This document shows, piece after piece, positions 36,276 through 46,605 of a stretch of 64,000 bases of DNA (its first letter is position 1; each line of letters starts with the position of its first letter). The translations under genes were made by a program, and so were the position numbers. Source of the stretch: Thiocystis violacea (lineage in GTDB: Bacteria > Pseudomonadota > Gammaproteobacteria > Chromatiales > Chromatiaceae); NCBI RefSeq assembly GCF_016583575.1, contig NZ_NRRG01000011.1:124001-188000 (forward strand), read 5' to 3'. The notes under the pieces are model-generated. The model made no database searches. It was not told the DNA's origin and saw only the letters and a program-made list of their open reading frames with translations.

Positions 36276-36989
36276 TCAACTGCGTCCGTAAACAGGAATG
36301 GCGGCTCCCGTGATGCCGCGCGAGGCGTCCGAGGCCAGGAAGAGGAGTACATCCGCCAGGGCGTCGAGCGAGACCCAGGTCGAGTGATCCTCGTCCGGCA
36401 TGGCCGCGCGGTTTTCTGGTGTATCCAGCGTGCCCGGCAGGACGCAGTTTACATTGATGCCCGCGTGCCGAAGCTCATCGGCGAGGCTTTCGGTCAGGGT
36501 GATGACGGCCGCCTTGGAGACGCAGTACGGCCCCATGTGGCCCATGCCCCTGGTGGCCGCGCGCGCCGAGACATTGATGATGCGCCCGGCCCCGGCCTCC
36601 AGCAGCCTTGGGATGGTCGCGCGCGCGCAGTTGAAGACGGTGCGGGCATTGAGATCGAGCATGAATTCCCAATCGGCATCCGATGTTTCCTGGATGGGAG
36701 GCCCCATGCTGAAGCCGCCGGCGAGGTTCGCCAGCACATGGATGCCCCCGAAATGCGCCGCGACTTCCTCGACCATCGCGGCGACCGCGTCCGGCGCGAG
36801 CAGGTCGACGGCCAGGGAGAGGGACTCGGTCTTCGGGGGGAGCGCCGCTCGCGCCTCTTGCAGCGCCCGTGGATCGCGACCGATCAGCGCGAGCCGTGCT
36901 CCGCGCGCGGCGAAGGTCCGGGAAGCCGCACGGCCGAGGTTGCCGGCGGCTCCCGTCATGATGACGGTCTTGCCTGTGAGATCGTGCAC
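36276..36989 (-). CDS. Short-chain dehydrogenase/reductase
   Basis: 237 residues from a GTG at 36989 with AGGAG eight bases upstream; a longer frame lacks conserved sequence. It is a classical SDR: nucleotide-binding TGAAGNLG (12-19), the NLAGG that replaces the usual NNAG, and the catalytic Ser141 (INVSARAA), Tyr155 and Lys159 (YCVSK). The substrate cannot be told from sequence. The C-terminal GITGAAIPVYGRS is typical of NAD(P)H-dependent SDRs. The gene is upstream of the secreted unknown and divergent from lapB. Confidence 0.88.
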   Translation of the reverse strand: MHDLTGKTVIMTGAAGNLGRAASRTFAARGARLALIGRDPRALQEARAALPPKTESLSLAVDLLAPDAVAAMVEEVAAHFGGIHVLANLAGGFSMGPPIQETSDADWEFMLDLNARTVFNCARATIPRLLEAGAGRIINVSARAATRGMGHMGPYCVSKAAVITLTESLADELRHAGINVNCVLPGTLDTPENRAAMPDEDHSTWVSLDALADVLLFLASDASRGITGAAIPVYGRS

Positions 36990-37375
36990 GACATCGACTC
37001 CTGCGTCGGATTGAAGAGATAGCCCATCGGGAGGCGCCCGAGCCCCCATCCTGGCCAGGGCGCCGCCCGAGGTTCGATCGGCTCGCCAGTGAGAATCGGG
37101 GCGCGAATGACGGTGATGCCGTGGCGGTTTCGGGCACCGCTGGTTATGACCCTCTCCAGACAGTATGGGTTTCCGTCCCCATGGGCAATTCCCAATGGAC
37201 CCAAGGTTGGATTCTTCGCATCATGCGGGCCGTCTCGCTTGTCTGTATGATTCGTGCCTTGAGCATGGGATTCAAATCTCAAGGCCGTATGCCATCGCCT
37301 CGTCGACCCGATCCAGGCGTCGGGGCTTCTTCGCTTGAACCATGGGTCTAACGCCATGGCGGATGGGGTGCGGAC
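36990..37375. other. Divergent intergenic region with an inverted repeat
   Basis: A 386-bp gap between the SDR gene and lapB. It contains a perfect 8-bp inverted repeat, GCCTTGAG (37256-37263) and CTCAAGGC (37278-37285), with a 14-base spacer. That geometry suits a protein-binding site more than a terminator. No promoter is obvious. Confidence 0.4.
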
Positions 37376-38566
37376 ATGATTGAAGCGCTGTTTCTTCTCC
37401 TGCCGGTGGCCGCCGCCTCGGGCTGGCTGCTGGGGCGTCGAGAGACGCGGGGCAAGGGCGACGGCGTTGGACCCACCCATCCGGATTTTCTGCGGGGACT
37501 GAACTACCTGCTGGAGGAACAGCCGGACAAGGCCCTCGACATGTTTCTGAAGCTGGCCGAGGTGGACGGCGAGACGGTGGAGACGCATCTGGCGCTAGGC
37601 AGTCTCTTCCGCCGCCGGGGCGAGGTCGACCGCGCCATTCGGATCCATCAGAATCTCGTCGAGCGCAGGAATCTCAGCCCCGATCTGCGTGGGTTCGCGC
37701 TCTTCGAGCTGGGACAGGATTATATGCGCGCCGGGCTCCTGGATCGCGCGGAGGGGCTGTTCCTGGAACTGGTGGAACTGCGTCTGCACAGTCAGCGCGC
37801 GCTTCAATCCTTGCGCGAGATCTACCAGCAGGAGCGCGACTGGTCGCGCTGTCTCGAGGTCGCCGAGCAGCTCAAACCACTGACCGACCAGTCGATGGCG
37901 GTCGAGATCGCCCAGTATCACTGTGAGCTGGCCGAGGATGCGCGACGCAAGGGAGACGCGCCCTCGGCGCGGGCGCAGTTGAGCCTGGCCCAGCGGGCCG
38001 ACCCGAATGGCGTGCGCGCCGCCATGCTGGAAGGTTTCATGGCGCTCGAGGAGGACGATGCCGAGCGCGCCGTCGTGCTGTTCCGACGGGTCGCCGACCG
38101 TGGCGGCGCCTATGTGTCGGAGATCCTGCCGGCCCTGATCGAGGCCATGGGGCGATTGGGCGAGGACGACGTGATCGGCCAGCTCGAGACCTTGGCCGGA
38201 CGCTACGCGAGTCCACCCCTGATGTTGAGTCTCGGCGAGCTGGTGGCGCGCGCGCGCGGACCCGAGGCGGCGTTGGAGTTGTTGTCCGGATATCTCGCGC
38301 GCCATGCCGACCTGGCGGTGCTTGAGCGCTTCCTCGATCTCCAGGCGCGCGAGCCGGATCCGAAGGCGAGGACCCAGTATCGCGCGGGCGTCGCGCTTGG
38401 GGTGGCCCGTCATCTGCTGTTGCGTCAGCCCGTCTACCAATGCGAGCAGTGCGGCTTTCAGGCGCGCTCACTGCACTGGCAGTGCCCAAGCTGCAAGAGC
38501 TGGGGAACCATTGTCTCGGTTCTTCCCGAGCCCATCCATGGCGAGGCGCCACGACAGTTGGCATGA
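37376..38566 (+). CDS. lapB: Lipopolysaccharide assembly protein B
   Basis: 396 residues. A single N-terminal membrane anchor (about 4-20) is followed by nine or so TPR-type repeats (for example [20 protein letters not shown]) and a C-terminal rubredoxin-like metal site with CxxC pairs at Cys356/Cys359 and Cys370/Cys373 ([15 protein letters not shown]). In E. coli LapB (YciM) binds FtsH and LpxC to set LPS synthesis. LapB and PyrF are adjacent in many gammaproteobacteria, as here. lapA, often upstream, is not seen. Confidence 0.93.
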   Translation: MIEALFLLLPVAAASGWLLGRRETRGKGDGVGPTHPDFLRGLNYLLEEQPDKALDMFLKLAEVDGETVETHLALGSLFRRRGEVDRAIRIHQNLVERRNLSPDLRGFALFELGQDYMRAGLLDRAEGLFLELVELRLHSQRALQSLREIYQQERDWSRCLEVAEQLKPLTDQSMAVEIAQYHCELAEDARRKGDAPSARAQLSLAQRADPNGVRAAMLEGFMALEEDDAERAVVLFRRVADRGGAYVSEILPALIEAMGRLGEDDVIGQLETLAGRYASPPLMLSLGELVARARGPEAALELLSGYLARHADLAVLERFLDLQAREPDPKARTQYRAGVALGVARHLLLRQPVYQCEQCGFQARSLHWQCPSCKSWGTIVSVLPEPIHGEAPRQLA

Positions 38567-38624
38567 CCCGCGTGACCAGGCTTCCTCGAACAACCAACAA
38601 TCCTGCCGGAGACTTCCCGCGACC

Positions 38625-39326
38625 GTGACCCAGGCTAAGCGAATCATCGTTGCGCTCGACTATTCCGACGAGACACCGGCCCTTGCGCTGATTGAACGGC
38701 TCGATCCGTCCCGCTGCCGGCTCAAGGTCGGCAAGGAGCTGTTCACCCGACTCGGCCCCGCGTTCGTCGCCAGGCTCCAGCGCCAGGGCTTCGAGATATT
38801 CCTCGATCTCAAATTCCACGACATCCCCAATACGGTCGCGGCGGCCTGTGCCGCGGCGGCGGATCTTGGGGTGTGGATGGTCAATGTCCACGTCTCGGGG
38901 GGCGCGCGCATGATGGAGGCGGCTCGCGAGCGTTTGAACGGCTTCGATCGGCCGCCCCTGCTGATCGGCGTGACGGTGCTGACCAGTCTCGATCGGGACG
39001 ATCTGGCGAGCATTGGTTGTCCCGGCGCGCCCCATGAGCGGGTGCTCGCCCTGGCGAGGCTCGGGCAGGGCGCGGGCCTGGATGGGGTCGTCTGCTCGCC
39101 GCTGGAGGCCGCCGATGTTCGGGCCGCCCTGGGGAGCGGCTTCCGGCTCGTCACGCCAGGCGTGCGTCCGCTCGGTACGGAGGCCGGCGATCAGAAACGT
39201 ATCATGACACCGCCCGAGGCGATGGCCGCGGGCGCTGATTATCTCGTGATCGGCCGTCCCATCACGCTGGCGCCCGACCCTTTGGCGGCGCTTGTCGAGA
39301 TCGAACGGTCGCTGCATTCCCTTTGA
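38625..39326 (+). CDS. pyrF: Orotidine 5'-phosphate decarboxylase
   Basis: 233 residues from a GTG at 38625; the frame is open further upstream but family homology starts at [13 protein letters not shown]. The active-site signature [11 protein letters not shown] is intact, with the catalytic Lys and Asp. The later [14 protein letters not shown] and YLVIGRPIT, which bind phosphate, are also present. It makes UMP in pyrimidine synthesis. Upstream spacing to lapB is 58 bp; downstream galU follows after 33 bp. The start is not firm: no good ribosome-binding site lies at the usual distance. Confidence 0.94.
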   Translation: MTQAKRIIVALDYSDETPALALIERLDPSRCRLKVGKELFTRLGPAFVARLQRQGFEIFLDLKFHDIPNTVAAACAAAADLGVWMVNVHVSGGARMMEAARERLNGFDRPPLLIGVTVLTSLDRDDLASIGCPGAPHERVLALARLGQGAGLDGVVCSPLEAADVRAALGSGFRLVTPGVRPLGTEAGDQKRIMTPPEAMAAGADYLVIGRPITLAPDPLAALVEIERSLHSL

Positions 39327-39359
39327 TCTGAAATCCGCACAGTTTCTGGAGGAACAACG

Positions 39360-40256
39360 ATGGCGAAGATCCGTAAGGCCGTATTTCCTGTTGCCGGATT
39401 GGGAACGCGCTTCCTGCCGGCCACCAAGGCGAGTCCTAAGGAGATGCTGCCGATTGTCGATAAGCCGCTGATCCAGTACGCGGCGGAAGAGGCCGAGGCC
39501 GGCGGGGCGCATCAGTTGGTTTTCATTACCGGGCGTAGCAAGCGCTCGATCGAGGACCATTTCGACAAGGCCTACGAGCTGGAGTCCGAGCTGGAACAAG
39601 CCGGGAAGCATAAATTGCTGGACATCGTCCGTGGCGTCATGCCCAGTTCCGCCTCCTGCATCTACGTCCGGCAAGCCGTCGCGCTGGGACTCGGGCACGC
39701 GGTCCTGTGCGCCAAGCCGGTGATTGGAGACGAGCCCTTCGTGGTGCTTCTGGCCGACGACCTGATCCGCACCAGCGGCAAGGGCGTGGTCGAGCAGATG
39801 GCGGATGTGCATGCGCGCCACGGGTGCAGCGTGCTCAGCGTCCAGGAGGTGCCACGCGAGGAAACCCATAAATACGGTATCGTCGAGGTCGAGCGGGGTT
39901 CCGATGGTGTGATGCGCGTCATCTCGATCGTCGAGAAACCGGCGCCCGCCGATGCCCCGTCGAATCTGGCGGTGGTTGGTCGTTATCTGCTCACGCCCAG
40001 GATTTTCGAGAAGCTGGAGCAGACCGAGAAAGGCTCGGGCGGCGAGATCCAGTTGACCGATGGCATTTCCGACCTGCTCAAGGACGAGCATGTGATCGCC
40101 TATCCCTTCGAGGGGAAACGTTACGATTGTGGCAGCAAACTGGGCTATCTGGAGGCGACCGTCGAATACGGCCTGGCCCATCCGGAGCTTGGCGAGCGCT
40201 TTTCAGCCTATCTGCGGGCCTTCGGTGCCGCTGGCTTCGGGGATTTCCAGTCCTAG
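39360..40256 (+). CDS. galU: UTP-glucose-1-phosphate uridylyltransferase
   Basis: 298 residues, ATG with GGAGG upstream. The nucleotide-binding opening [15 protein letters not shown], followed by [15 protein letters not shown], is diagnostic. [20 protein letters not shown] and [10 protein letters not shown] form the sugar site. It produces UDP-glucose for LPS and other glycans, which fits the neighbouring lapB. A canonical terminator follows. Confidence 0.96.
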   Translation: MAKIRKAVFPVAGLGTRFLPATKASPKEMLPIVDKPLIQYAAEEAEAGGAHQLVFITGRSKRSIEDHFDKAYELESELEQAGKHKLLDIVRGVMPSSASCIYVRQAVALGLGHAVLCAKPVIGDEPFVVLLADDLIRTSGKGVVEQMADVHARHGCSVLSVQEVPREETHKYGIVEVERGSDGVMRVISIVEKPAPADAPSNLAVVGRYLLTPRIFEKLEQTEKGSGGEIQLTDGISDLLKDEHVIAYPFEGKRYDCGSKLGYLEATVEYGLAHPELGERFSAYLRAFGAAGFGDFQS

Positions 40257-40292
40257 CGGCCAGATTCCCAACGAACCCGGCCGCAGATCCGT

Positions 40293-40328
40293 AAAAACCC
40301 CCTGTTCAGCTTGAACAGGGGTTTTTTA
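40293..40328. terminator. Bidirectional intrinsic terminator between galU and gluQ
   Basis: Stem CCCCTGTTCA (40299-40308) / TGAACAGGGG (40312-40321), 3-base loop, A-run on the left and T-run on the right. It serves galU on the plus strand and the convergent gluQ on the minus strand, whose stop codon lies inside it. Confidence 0.93.
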
Positions 40329-41252
40329 TTGCCGTTCAAGCCCCCTGAGCGGAAGGCTCCGGCAAGGCGGAACCCGCTCGATTCGCCACTGCTCGGTGGC
40401 CTGTTTCCAGAATCCGCTTGGCGAGCCGAGGCCGTCCAGGGGCGTTTGACCGAGGGCTCGCCAGGCTAGGCGCAGGGCTGGAAGTGGATCCCCCGGGTCC
40501 ACTGGGGCGGAGGCCAGCGATTTGCTCAGCTTGCGCCCTTGATCATCCAGAATGACCGGGATGTGGGCCTGGCTCGGATGCGGGAGACCCAGCACCTGTT
40601 GCAGGAGGATCTGGCGGGGCGTCGACGCCAGTAGGTCGGCGCCGCGCACAACATGCGTGATCCGCTGCCAGGCATCGTCGACGACGACGGCGAGCTGATA
40701 GGCGTGCATGCCATCGGCGCGGCGCAAGACGAAATCGCCGACCGCTTCCTCGATCACCTGTGCTTGCTCGCCCTGCACACGGTCGGTGAAGCGCGCGCAG
40801 CGCGCGTCGGTTCGCATCCGGAGGCTGCGTGGACGCCGGTCGCGGGGCAGCCCGTCGCGACAGGTTCCTGGGTAGATGGGGCCGTCGACGCCGATTCGCG
40901 CGACCCTGGCGATCTCGGCACGGCTGCATCCGCAGGGATAGGCCAGACCCAGCGATTCGAGCCTGGACAGGGCCCCTTGGTAAGCCTCGGAACGGTCGTG
41001 CTGATAAACCACCGGCTCGTCCCAGTCGAATCCGAAGGCCCGCAGGGTGCGCTGGATGTCCTCGGCGGCTCCAGGAACTTCACGAGGCCGGTCGAGATCC
41101 TCGATCCGCAGGAGCCAGACTCCCGCGTGGGCGCGCGCGTCGGCGTAGCTGGCCACGGCGGCGAGCAGCGAGCCGAAATGCAGTGGACCCGTCGGGGAGG
41201 GAGCGAAGCGCCCCCGGTAGCCAGGGGTGGCCGGAAGCGCTTCGTCGGTCAT
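40326..41252 (-). CDS. gluQ: Glutamyl-Q tRNA(Asp) synthetase
   Basis: 308 residues. It charges glutamate onto queuosine of tRNA(Asp). It looks like a truncated glutamyl-tRNA synthetase: the HIGH-like motif FAPSPTGPLHFGSLL (residues 16-30), a zinc-binding set (CGCSRAEI and YPGTC), and the KLSKS motif; no anticodon-binding domain. The partnership with dksA directly upstream is conserved in gammaproteobacteria such as E. coli. The stop codon lies in the shared terminator. Confidence 0.94.
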   Translation of the reverse strand: MTDEALPATPGYRGRFAPSPTGPLHFGSLLAAVASYADARAHAGVWLLRIEDLDRPREVPGAAEDIQRTLRAFGFDWDEPVVYQHDRSEAYQGALSRLESLGLAYPCGCSRAEIARVARIGVDGPIYPGTCRDGLPRDRRPRSLRMRTDARCARFTDRVQGEQAQVIEEAVGDFVLRRADGMHAYQLAVVVDDAWQRITHVVRGADLLASTPRQILLQQVLGLPHPSQAHIPVILDDQGRKLSKSLASAPVDPGDPLPALRLAWRALGQTPLDGLGSPSGFWKQATEQWRIERVPPCRSLPLRGLERQ

Positions 41253-41282
41253 GGAGAAATAGGGTGGCGCGGGCGCTGATCC

Positions 41283-41717
41283 TCAGCCGCGCTGCTTTTC
41301 GCGGATCTCGTCGAGCGTCTTGCAGTCGATGCAGAGGGTCGCCGTCGGGCGGGCCTCCAGGCGGCGGATGCCGATCTCGACACCGCAGGCCTCGCAAAAA
41401 CCGTAATCGTGATCGTCGATGCGGGCCAGGGCCTCATCGATCTTCTTGATCAGCTTGCGCTCGCGGTCGCGTGTGCGAAGTTCCAGACTGAACTCCGATT
41501 CCTGGGTCGCGCGATCGTTCGGATCGGGGAAGTTGGTCGCCTCGTCCTGCATGTGATGCACGGTCCGGTCGACCTCTTCCATCAGGGACTGCTTCCAGGC
41601 CAGGAGGATCCCCCGGAAATGCTCCTCCTGCTCCGGGCTCATGTATTCTTCGTCGCTCCCCGCGTTGTAGGGTTCGAATGAATACACCTCGGCTTCTTGT
41701 GTTCGTGCTTCGGCCAT
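41283..41717 (-). CDS. dksA: RNA polymerase-binding transcription factor DksA
   Basis: 144 residues. DksA acts with ppGpp in the secondary channel of RNA polymerase. The coiled-coil tip has [12 protein letters not shown] (with the two conserved Asp), and the C-terminal zinc finger uses Cys108, Cys111, Cys129 and Cys132 ([14 protein letters not shown]). All four cysteines are present, so this is the zinc form. gluQ follows after 30 bp. Confidence 0.96.
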   Translation of the reverse strand: MAEARTQEAEVYSFEPYNAGSDEEYMSPEQEEHFRGILLAWKQSLMEEVDRTVHHMQDEATNFPDPNDRATQESEFSLELRTRDRERKLIKKIDEALARIDDHDYGFCEACGVEIGIRRLEARPTATLCIDCKTLDEIREKQRG

Positions 41718-41932
41718 TGTTGTCTCCCGAAGGCTCTAAATTCGTTGGACGCCCGCGGATCGAATCCTGTTTATTCGGTGATCCGTGCCGCGAAAACGTG
41801 CTTAAGTACCAGATCGTGGCCCCAGGGGCAACTTCCATGCGGGTCGCCATCGGTGCGGGCGATCCTTACTTTGGGTAACCTTCGCGCTTACAGCCTCGCG
41901 GATGCGCGACCACACCAAGTTGGAGTCCCAGT

Positions 41933-42709
41933 ATGCACGGATTCAAGGCCCTGATCTTCGACGTGGACGGAACCGTCGCCGATACCGAACGCGATGGGCA
42001 TCGCCCCGCCTTCAACGCCGCCTTCGCCGAGGCCGGTCTGGATTGGCGGTGGGATCCCGAACTCTATGGCGAGCTGTTGGCGGTGACCGGCGGCAAGGAG
42101 CGGATCCGTTATTTCATGGATCGGTTCGACATCGCGCTCGATCCGGCGGTGGATCTCGACGCCTTCGTGGCGCGCCTGCATCGCGACAAGACTCGTCACT
42201 ATCTGGCCCTGTTGCGCGAGGGCGCCATCCCGCTGCGTCCCGGTGTGCTGCGACTCTGGCGCGAGGCGCGCGCGGCCGGGATCCGTCTGGCGATCGCGAC
42301 CACGACCACGCCCGAGAACGTCGTCGAGCTGCTCGCGAACGTCGGTGTGCCGGGTCTGCCGGACTGGTTCGACGTCATCGCGGCGGGCGATGTGGTTCCG
42401 CTCAAGAAACCGGCCCCGGACATCTTCGACTTCGCGCTGGAACGCTTGGGGTTGGCCCCCGAGGACTGCGTCGTCATCGAGGACTCGGACAACGGCGCAC
42501 GCTCGGCGTTGGCCGCCGGTATCCGGGCGCTGGTGGTGACCGTCAATGGCTACACCGCCGGGCAGGATTTCGGGGCCGCGGCGCTGGTGGTGGACCAGCT
42601 CGGCGAACCAGAGGTACCGTCCAAGGCCCTCGTGGGCGATCTGGATGACCGGCCGCTGGTCGACCTGGCCGGGCTCGAGCGCCTCCATCGCCAGGTTCAG
42701 GCGGGCTGA
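41933..42709 (+). CDS. CbbY-type HAD phosphatase
   Basis: 258 residues, ATG with GGAG upstream. The HAD motifs are intact: nucleophile DVDGT (Asp10, Asp12), motif II in ATTTTPENV, motif III KKPAPDIF and motif IV VIEDSDNGARSA. The sequence is closest to CbbY, whose members dephosphorylate xylulose 1,5-bisphosphate, an inhibitor of RuBisCO. In a Calvin-cycle organism that role is likely, but cbb genes are not adjacent. The aminotransferase gene follows after 12 bp. Confidence 0.85.
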   Translation: MHGFKALIFDVDGTVADTERDGHRPAFNAAFAEAGLDWRWDPELYGELLAVTGGKERIRYFMDRFDIALDPAVDLDAFVARLHRDKTRHYLALLREGAIPLRPGVLRLWREARAAGIRLAIATTTTPENVVELLANVGVPGLPDWFDVIAAGDVVPLKKPAPDIFDFALERLGLAPEDCVVIEDSDNGARSALAAGIRALVVTVNGYTAGQDFGAAALVVDQLGEPEVPSKALVGDLDDRPLVDLAGLERLHRQVQAG

Positions 42710-42721
42710 AGGCTGGTCCGC

Positions 42722-43906
42722 GTGAGCGCTAGCGAACCCAGCCGGCTGGCGAGCCGCGCCCGTCGGATCGAGCCCTTCCATGTGATGCGTCTGCTCGGGC
42801 GTGCCCGCGAGCTGGATGCCTCCGGTCGATCCGTGGTTCACCTGGAGATCGGCGAGCCGGATTTCCCGACCCCGGCCCCGATCCTGGCGGCCGGACAAGG
42901 GGCGCTGGCCGCCGGGCTGACGCACTACACGGCGGCGGCGGGTCTCCCGGCGCTCCGTCAGGCCATCGCCGATGACTACCGGCGCCGTTATGGGGTCGCG
43001 GTCAGGCCGTCCCGTGTCCTGGTGACACCCGGCGCCTCGGGCGCGCTTCAGTTGGTCTTTTCGGCCCTGCTGGAGCCGGGGGATCGCGTCCTCCTGGCCG
43101 ATCCCTCCTATCCCTGCTATCGACAGATGCTTCGGCTCATGGGCGGCGAGCCGGTCATGGTGCCGCTCGGATCCGAAGCCGACGGCGGCCTGACCGTGGA
43201 GCGTCTCGAATCGGCCTGGACTCCGGGCATCCGCGCGGTCGTGGTGGCCTCGCCATCCAATCCGACCGGCTCGATCCTCGCTCTGGAGACCTTGGGCCAA
43301 ATCCAGACGTTCTGCCGTTCGCGCGGAGCGGCGCTCATCGTCGACGAGATCTATCGGGGGCTGGTCTACGGGGTCGCGGACGAGAGCGCTTTGTCCCTGG
43401 ACGGGCGCGATCTCTATGTCATCAACAGTTTCTCGAAATTCTTCGGGATGACGGGCTGGCGGGTCGGCTGGGTCGTGGGTCCGGAGGACGCGGTCGCGGT
43501 GATGGATCGTCTGGCTCAGAATCTCTTCATCGCCGCCAATACGCCCGCGCAGCATGCGGCCCTGGCCGCGTTCGACCCGGACACGCGCCCCATCCTGGAG
43601 GCGCGTCGGGAGGTGTTCCGTCAGCGGCGTGACTGCTTGTTGCCGGCCTTGCGCGGACTCGGTTTCACCATCCCGAAGCCGCCGGACGGCGCCTTCTATC
43701 TCTATGCCGGCCTGCCGGAAGGCGTCGCCATGGATTCGATGCGCTTCGCCACCCGACTCCTGGAAGAGGCCGGCGTGGCGCTGGCCCCAGGTCGGGATTT
43801 CGGCGATCACGCCGCCGATCGGCATGTGCGTTTCGCCTACACGCGCGAACTGGAGGTGCTCGACGAGGGCGTGCGCCGGATCGGTGCCTGGCTGGGTCGC
43901 GGATGA
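42722..43906 (+). CDS. Class I/II PLP-dependent aminotransferase
   Basis: 394 residues from a GTG at 42722. The family signatures are VVHLEIGEPDFPTP at the N-terminus, SNPTGS for the carboxylate-binding Asn, VDEIYRGL with the pyridine-binding Asp, and the PLP lysine in SFSKFFGMTGWRVGW (Lys239). It resembles aspartate/tyrosine-type or alanine aminotransferases; the exact substrate is not clear. It is likely co-transcribed with the CbbY-type gene. Confidence 0.88.
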   Translation: MSASEPSRLASRARRIEPFHVMRLLGRARELDASGRSVVHLEIGEPDFPTPAPILAAGQGALAAGLTHYTAAAGLPALRQAIADDYRRRYGVAVRPSRVLVTPGASGALQLVFSALLEPGDRVLLADPSYPCYRQMLRLMGGEPVMVPLGSEADGGLTVERLESAWTPGIRAVVVASPSNPTGSILALETLGQIQTFCRSRGAALIVDEIYRGLVYGVADESALSLDGRDLYVINSFSKFFGMTGWRVGWVVGPEDAVAVMDRLAQNLFIAANTPAQHAALAAFDPDTRPILEARREVFRQRRDCLLPALRGLGFTIPKPPDGAFYLYAGLPEGVAMDSMRFATRLLEEAGVALAPGRDFGDHAADRHVRFAYTRELEVLDEGVRRIGAWLGRG

Positions 43907-43933
43907 GGTTCGCCCCCGTCTCCCGGCCCGGTA

Positions 43934-44257
43934 TCAGCCCGACTCTTCCACGGACATGACATTGTTCGGGACTGGCTCGAAGGTTGGCGCCTGTCGGCGA
44001 CCGATCCGATCCGGCGCGACGAAATAAAAACCGCAGGTCTGGGGGGTCAGGTTCTCGGCGGCGACACGGGGGTATTTGCGGCAGCTTGGCGGTCGGGCGA
44101 GGTAGACGGCGCAGCGGCTGAGTCCTTCGTCGTCGAAACGCAGGAAGGGACAGGGATAGGGCAGCTTGCAGCACTCGCCGCAGCGGTTGCAATCACCGCG
44201 GCGATTGCTGTCCACGGGCATGAGCGAGGTGAAAAACCGTTTGAGCTTGTTCTGCAT
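43934..44257 (-). CDS. YkgJ-family CxxCxxCC metal-binding protein
   Basis: 107 residues from the ATG at 44257. The N-terminal CNRCGECCK and the later CPFL, CAVY and PSCRKYP make up the cysteine-rich signature of the YkgJ/UPF0153 family, thought to chelate iron or zinc as a cluster. The function is unknown. It is convergent with the aminotransferase gene and divergent from zapE. Confidence 0.8.
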   Translation of the reverse strand: MQNKLKRFFTSLMPVDSNRRGDCNRCGECCKLPYPCPFLRFDDEGLSRCAVYLARPPSCRKYPRVAAENLTPQTCGFYFVAPDRIGRRQAPTFEPVPNNVMSVEESG

Positions 44258-44450
44258 GGATCCGTTTCTCCGCAGGCGGGGCAGTGGCGCCGATGCCGTC
44301 CGGCGCACCCAATATCGATAAGATGCTAGTCAATCGTCCCGCCGCTGTCACTGACTCTTGAAGCGCGACGCCCTCCGTGATTTTTTCGCGCCTTCCTCAG
44401 GTCTTCATTGACCGACATGGGGGGCTGGACTCACCTTCTGGTCCTGACCG

Positions 44451-45533
44451 ATGACACAAGCCAATTCCTTGGATTCCTTACAGCCGCGTGACAGTGCCCA
44501 GCGCGAGGCTGGCGAACGGCTGCTCGCCTTGCATCGGCGCCTGCTTCGGGAGCCTCCCGGTCAAGCGGCGCGACCGGGATGGTTGGGGCGGATCAAGGCG
44601 CGCCTCTCCGGGCCGCCGGTCCCGGTGCGCGGTCTTTATCTCTGGGGTGGGGTCGGGCGCGGCAAGACCTACCTGATGGATTGGTTCGTCGAGGGCCTGG
44701 AGCTTCCGGGTAAGCGGCGCGTGCATTTTCATCACTTCATGCGTGACATCCACGCGGTGATGTCGCGTCTGCCAAAGCAGCCAGATCCGCTCGAGGTCGT
44801 GGCGGATCGGCTGTGCGAGGAGGTCAGGGTTCTGTGCCTGGACGAATTCCTGGTCACGGACATCACCGACGCCATGCTCCTGCACGGTTTGCTCAAGGCG
44901 CTCTTCGCGCGAGGACTGACCCTGGTCACCACGGCCAATACACCACCCGATGGTCTTTATCGCAACGGCCTGCAACGCCCCTTGTTTCTTCCGGCGATCG
45001 CGCTGCTCAAGCAGCATACCCAGGTCTTCGAGCTGGACGGTGGGGTCGACTACCGGCTGCGCGCCTTGACGAGCGGTGGCGTGCTCTTCGAGGCGGGCGA
45101 GGAAGGCGATCGACGGCTCGCGGAGTATTTCGCCCGACTGACCGGAGGACACGCGGCGGCCGCGGAGTCGATTCTCGTCAACGGCCGTTCCATCCCGGTG
45201 CGCGGGCTCGGCATGGACGTGATCTGGCTCGATTTCGCCGCGCTGTGCGAGACCGCGCGCTCCGCCTCGGACTACATCGAGATCGCCAGCGAGTACCACA
45301 CCCTGTTGATTTCGGGCGTGCCGAGGCTCGGCCCCCGTCAGGAGGCCGCGGCCCGTCGCTTTCTGCATCTGGTCGACGAGCTTTACGACCAGCGCGTGAA
45401 GCTCGTGATGTCCACCGCCGCTCCGGTCGAGCAGCTCTACGCGGGCGGTCTGGTGGAGTTCGCGCACGAGCGCCTGCTGAGCCGTTTGATCGAGATGCAA
45501 TCGACCGAGTATCTCGCCGCGGCGATCCCCTAG
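44451..45533 (+). CDS. zapE: ZapE/AFG1-like cell-division ATPase
   Basis: 360 residues. Walker A is GGVGRGKT (66-73), Walker B LCLDEF (Asp131-Glu132), followed by a sensor-like TTANTPPDGLY. The YLWGGVGRGKTYLMDWF and HFHHFMRDIH stretches are typical of the AFG1/ZapE family, which acts at the division septum under low oxygen in E. coli. It lies upstream of ubiG. Confidence 0.92.
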   Translation: MTQANSLDSLQPRDSAQREAGERLLALHRRLLREPPGQAARPGWLGRIKARLSGPPVPVRGLYLWGGVGRGKTYLMDWFVEGLELPGKRRVHFHHFMRDIHAVMSRLPKQPDPLEVVADRLCEEVRVLCLDEFLVTDITDAMLLHGLLKALFARGLTLVTTANTPPDGLYRNGLQRPLFLPAIALLKQHTQVFELDGGVDYRLRALTSGGVLFEAGEEGDRRLAEYFARLTGGHAAAAESILVNGRSIPVRGLGMDVIWLDFAALCETARSASDYIEIASEYHTLLISGVPRLGPRQEAAARRFLHLVDELYDQRVKLVMSTAAPVEQLYAGGLVEFAHERLLSRLIEMQSTEYLAAAIP

Positions 45534-45629
45534 ACTTCCGGTCTCGCGCCTGAACGTGGCGAGACTTGGAAAGCCTCGTCCGCATCACGATGTCCGCGCT
45601 ATCGCCGCCCCGTCTCCTGGAGATCATCC

Positions 45630-46406
45630 ATGTCCGCCGTCCATCTCACCGCGCCCAGCATCGACCCGGAGGAAGTGGTCTATTTCGAGCGTCTGGCCCA
45701 TCGCTGGTGGGATGCGGAAGGGCCGTTCTGGCCATTGCATCGCCTGAATGCCTTTCGCGTCGACTACATCCGCGAGCACCTCGCCAGCGCCTTAGGGCGA
45801 GACGCGAGCGCACCGCAGCCGTTCGAGGGGGTGCGGATACTCGATATCGGCTGTGGCGGCGGGATTCTGAGCGAGTCCATGGCGCGACTCGGTGCCCAGG
45901 TGACCGGGATCGAAATCACGGAGAAGAATGTCCGCGTGGCTCAACTCCATGCGCAATGGAGCGGGCTGGAGATCGACTATCGCCTGGCGACGGCCGACCA
46001 ATTGGTTCGGGAGGGCGCGCGGTTCGATGCGGTGCTGAACATGGAGGTGATCGAGCATGTCGAGCATCTGCCGGATTTCCTGGCCGACTGCGGGCGTCTG
46101 GCGCGTCCGGGCGGGGTCATGGTCGTCGCCAGCATCAATCGCACGCCGGCGGCCTGGCTCATGGCCATCGTCGGAGCCGAGTACATCCTGCGCTGGCTGC
46201 CGCGCGGAACCCATCATTACCGCAAGCTCGTCCCGCCGTGCGAGGTGGTTCGCCTGTTGGGCGATGAATACCGCAGGCTTCACGAGACCGGGGTGCGCGT
46301 GAATCCCTTCAATCGGGTCTTCGGTTACACCGGCTGGAAGGGCGTCAACTACATGCTCGTCATGCAGAGGCTCGCTTCCCGAGGCTTTTCCGGAACACTT
46401 ACTTGA
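45630..46406 (+). CDS. ubiG: Ubiquinone biosynthesis O-methyltransferase
   Basis: 258 residues, ATG with GGAG seven bases upstream. The SAM-binding motif I is LDIGCGGG (71-78). The UbiG-specific HRWWDAEGPFWPLHRLN near the N-terminus and INRTPAAWLMAIVGAEYIL in the C-terminal half are diagnostic. It carries out both O-methylations of the ubiquinone ring. The E. coli protein is membrane-associated through a similar C-terminal helix. Confidence 0.95.
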   Translation: MSAVHLTAPSIDPEEVVYFERLAHRWWDAEGPFWPLHRLNAFRVDYIREHLASALGRDASAPQPFEGVRILDIGCGGGILSESMARLGAQVTGIEITEKNVRVAQLHAQWSGLEIDYRLATADQLVREGARFDAVLNMEVIEHVEHLPDFLADCGRLARPGGVMVVASINRTPAAWLMAIVGAEYILRWLPRGTHHYRKLVPPCEVVRLLGDEYRRLHETGVRVNPFNRVFGYTGWKGVNYMLVMQRLASRGFSGTLT

Positions 46407-46605
46407 ATGGGCGAGGTTGCGGGCCTATTCTGATGATGCATAGGGAGATTCATAATAATCGAGAGGCCGTCTGGAGAGTGTCGCGCGGTCCAGGATCGCG
46501 CGAGGCGAGGCGGAAAGCCGTGGACGGACTCATGGATCGGTTGCTCAAGGCGTTGCTTGGGATGGCGGCCTGGGAGTGACGGAGTTTTTTGCGGAGTAAG
46601 TGGAG

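Noticed and set aside
38037..40181. 714-residue minus-strand open frame over lapB-pyrF-galU
   Set aside because: Spans three real genes on the other strand and has no recognisable domain.
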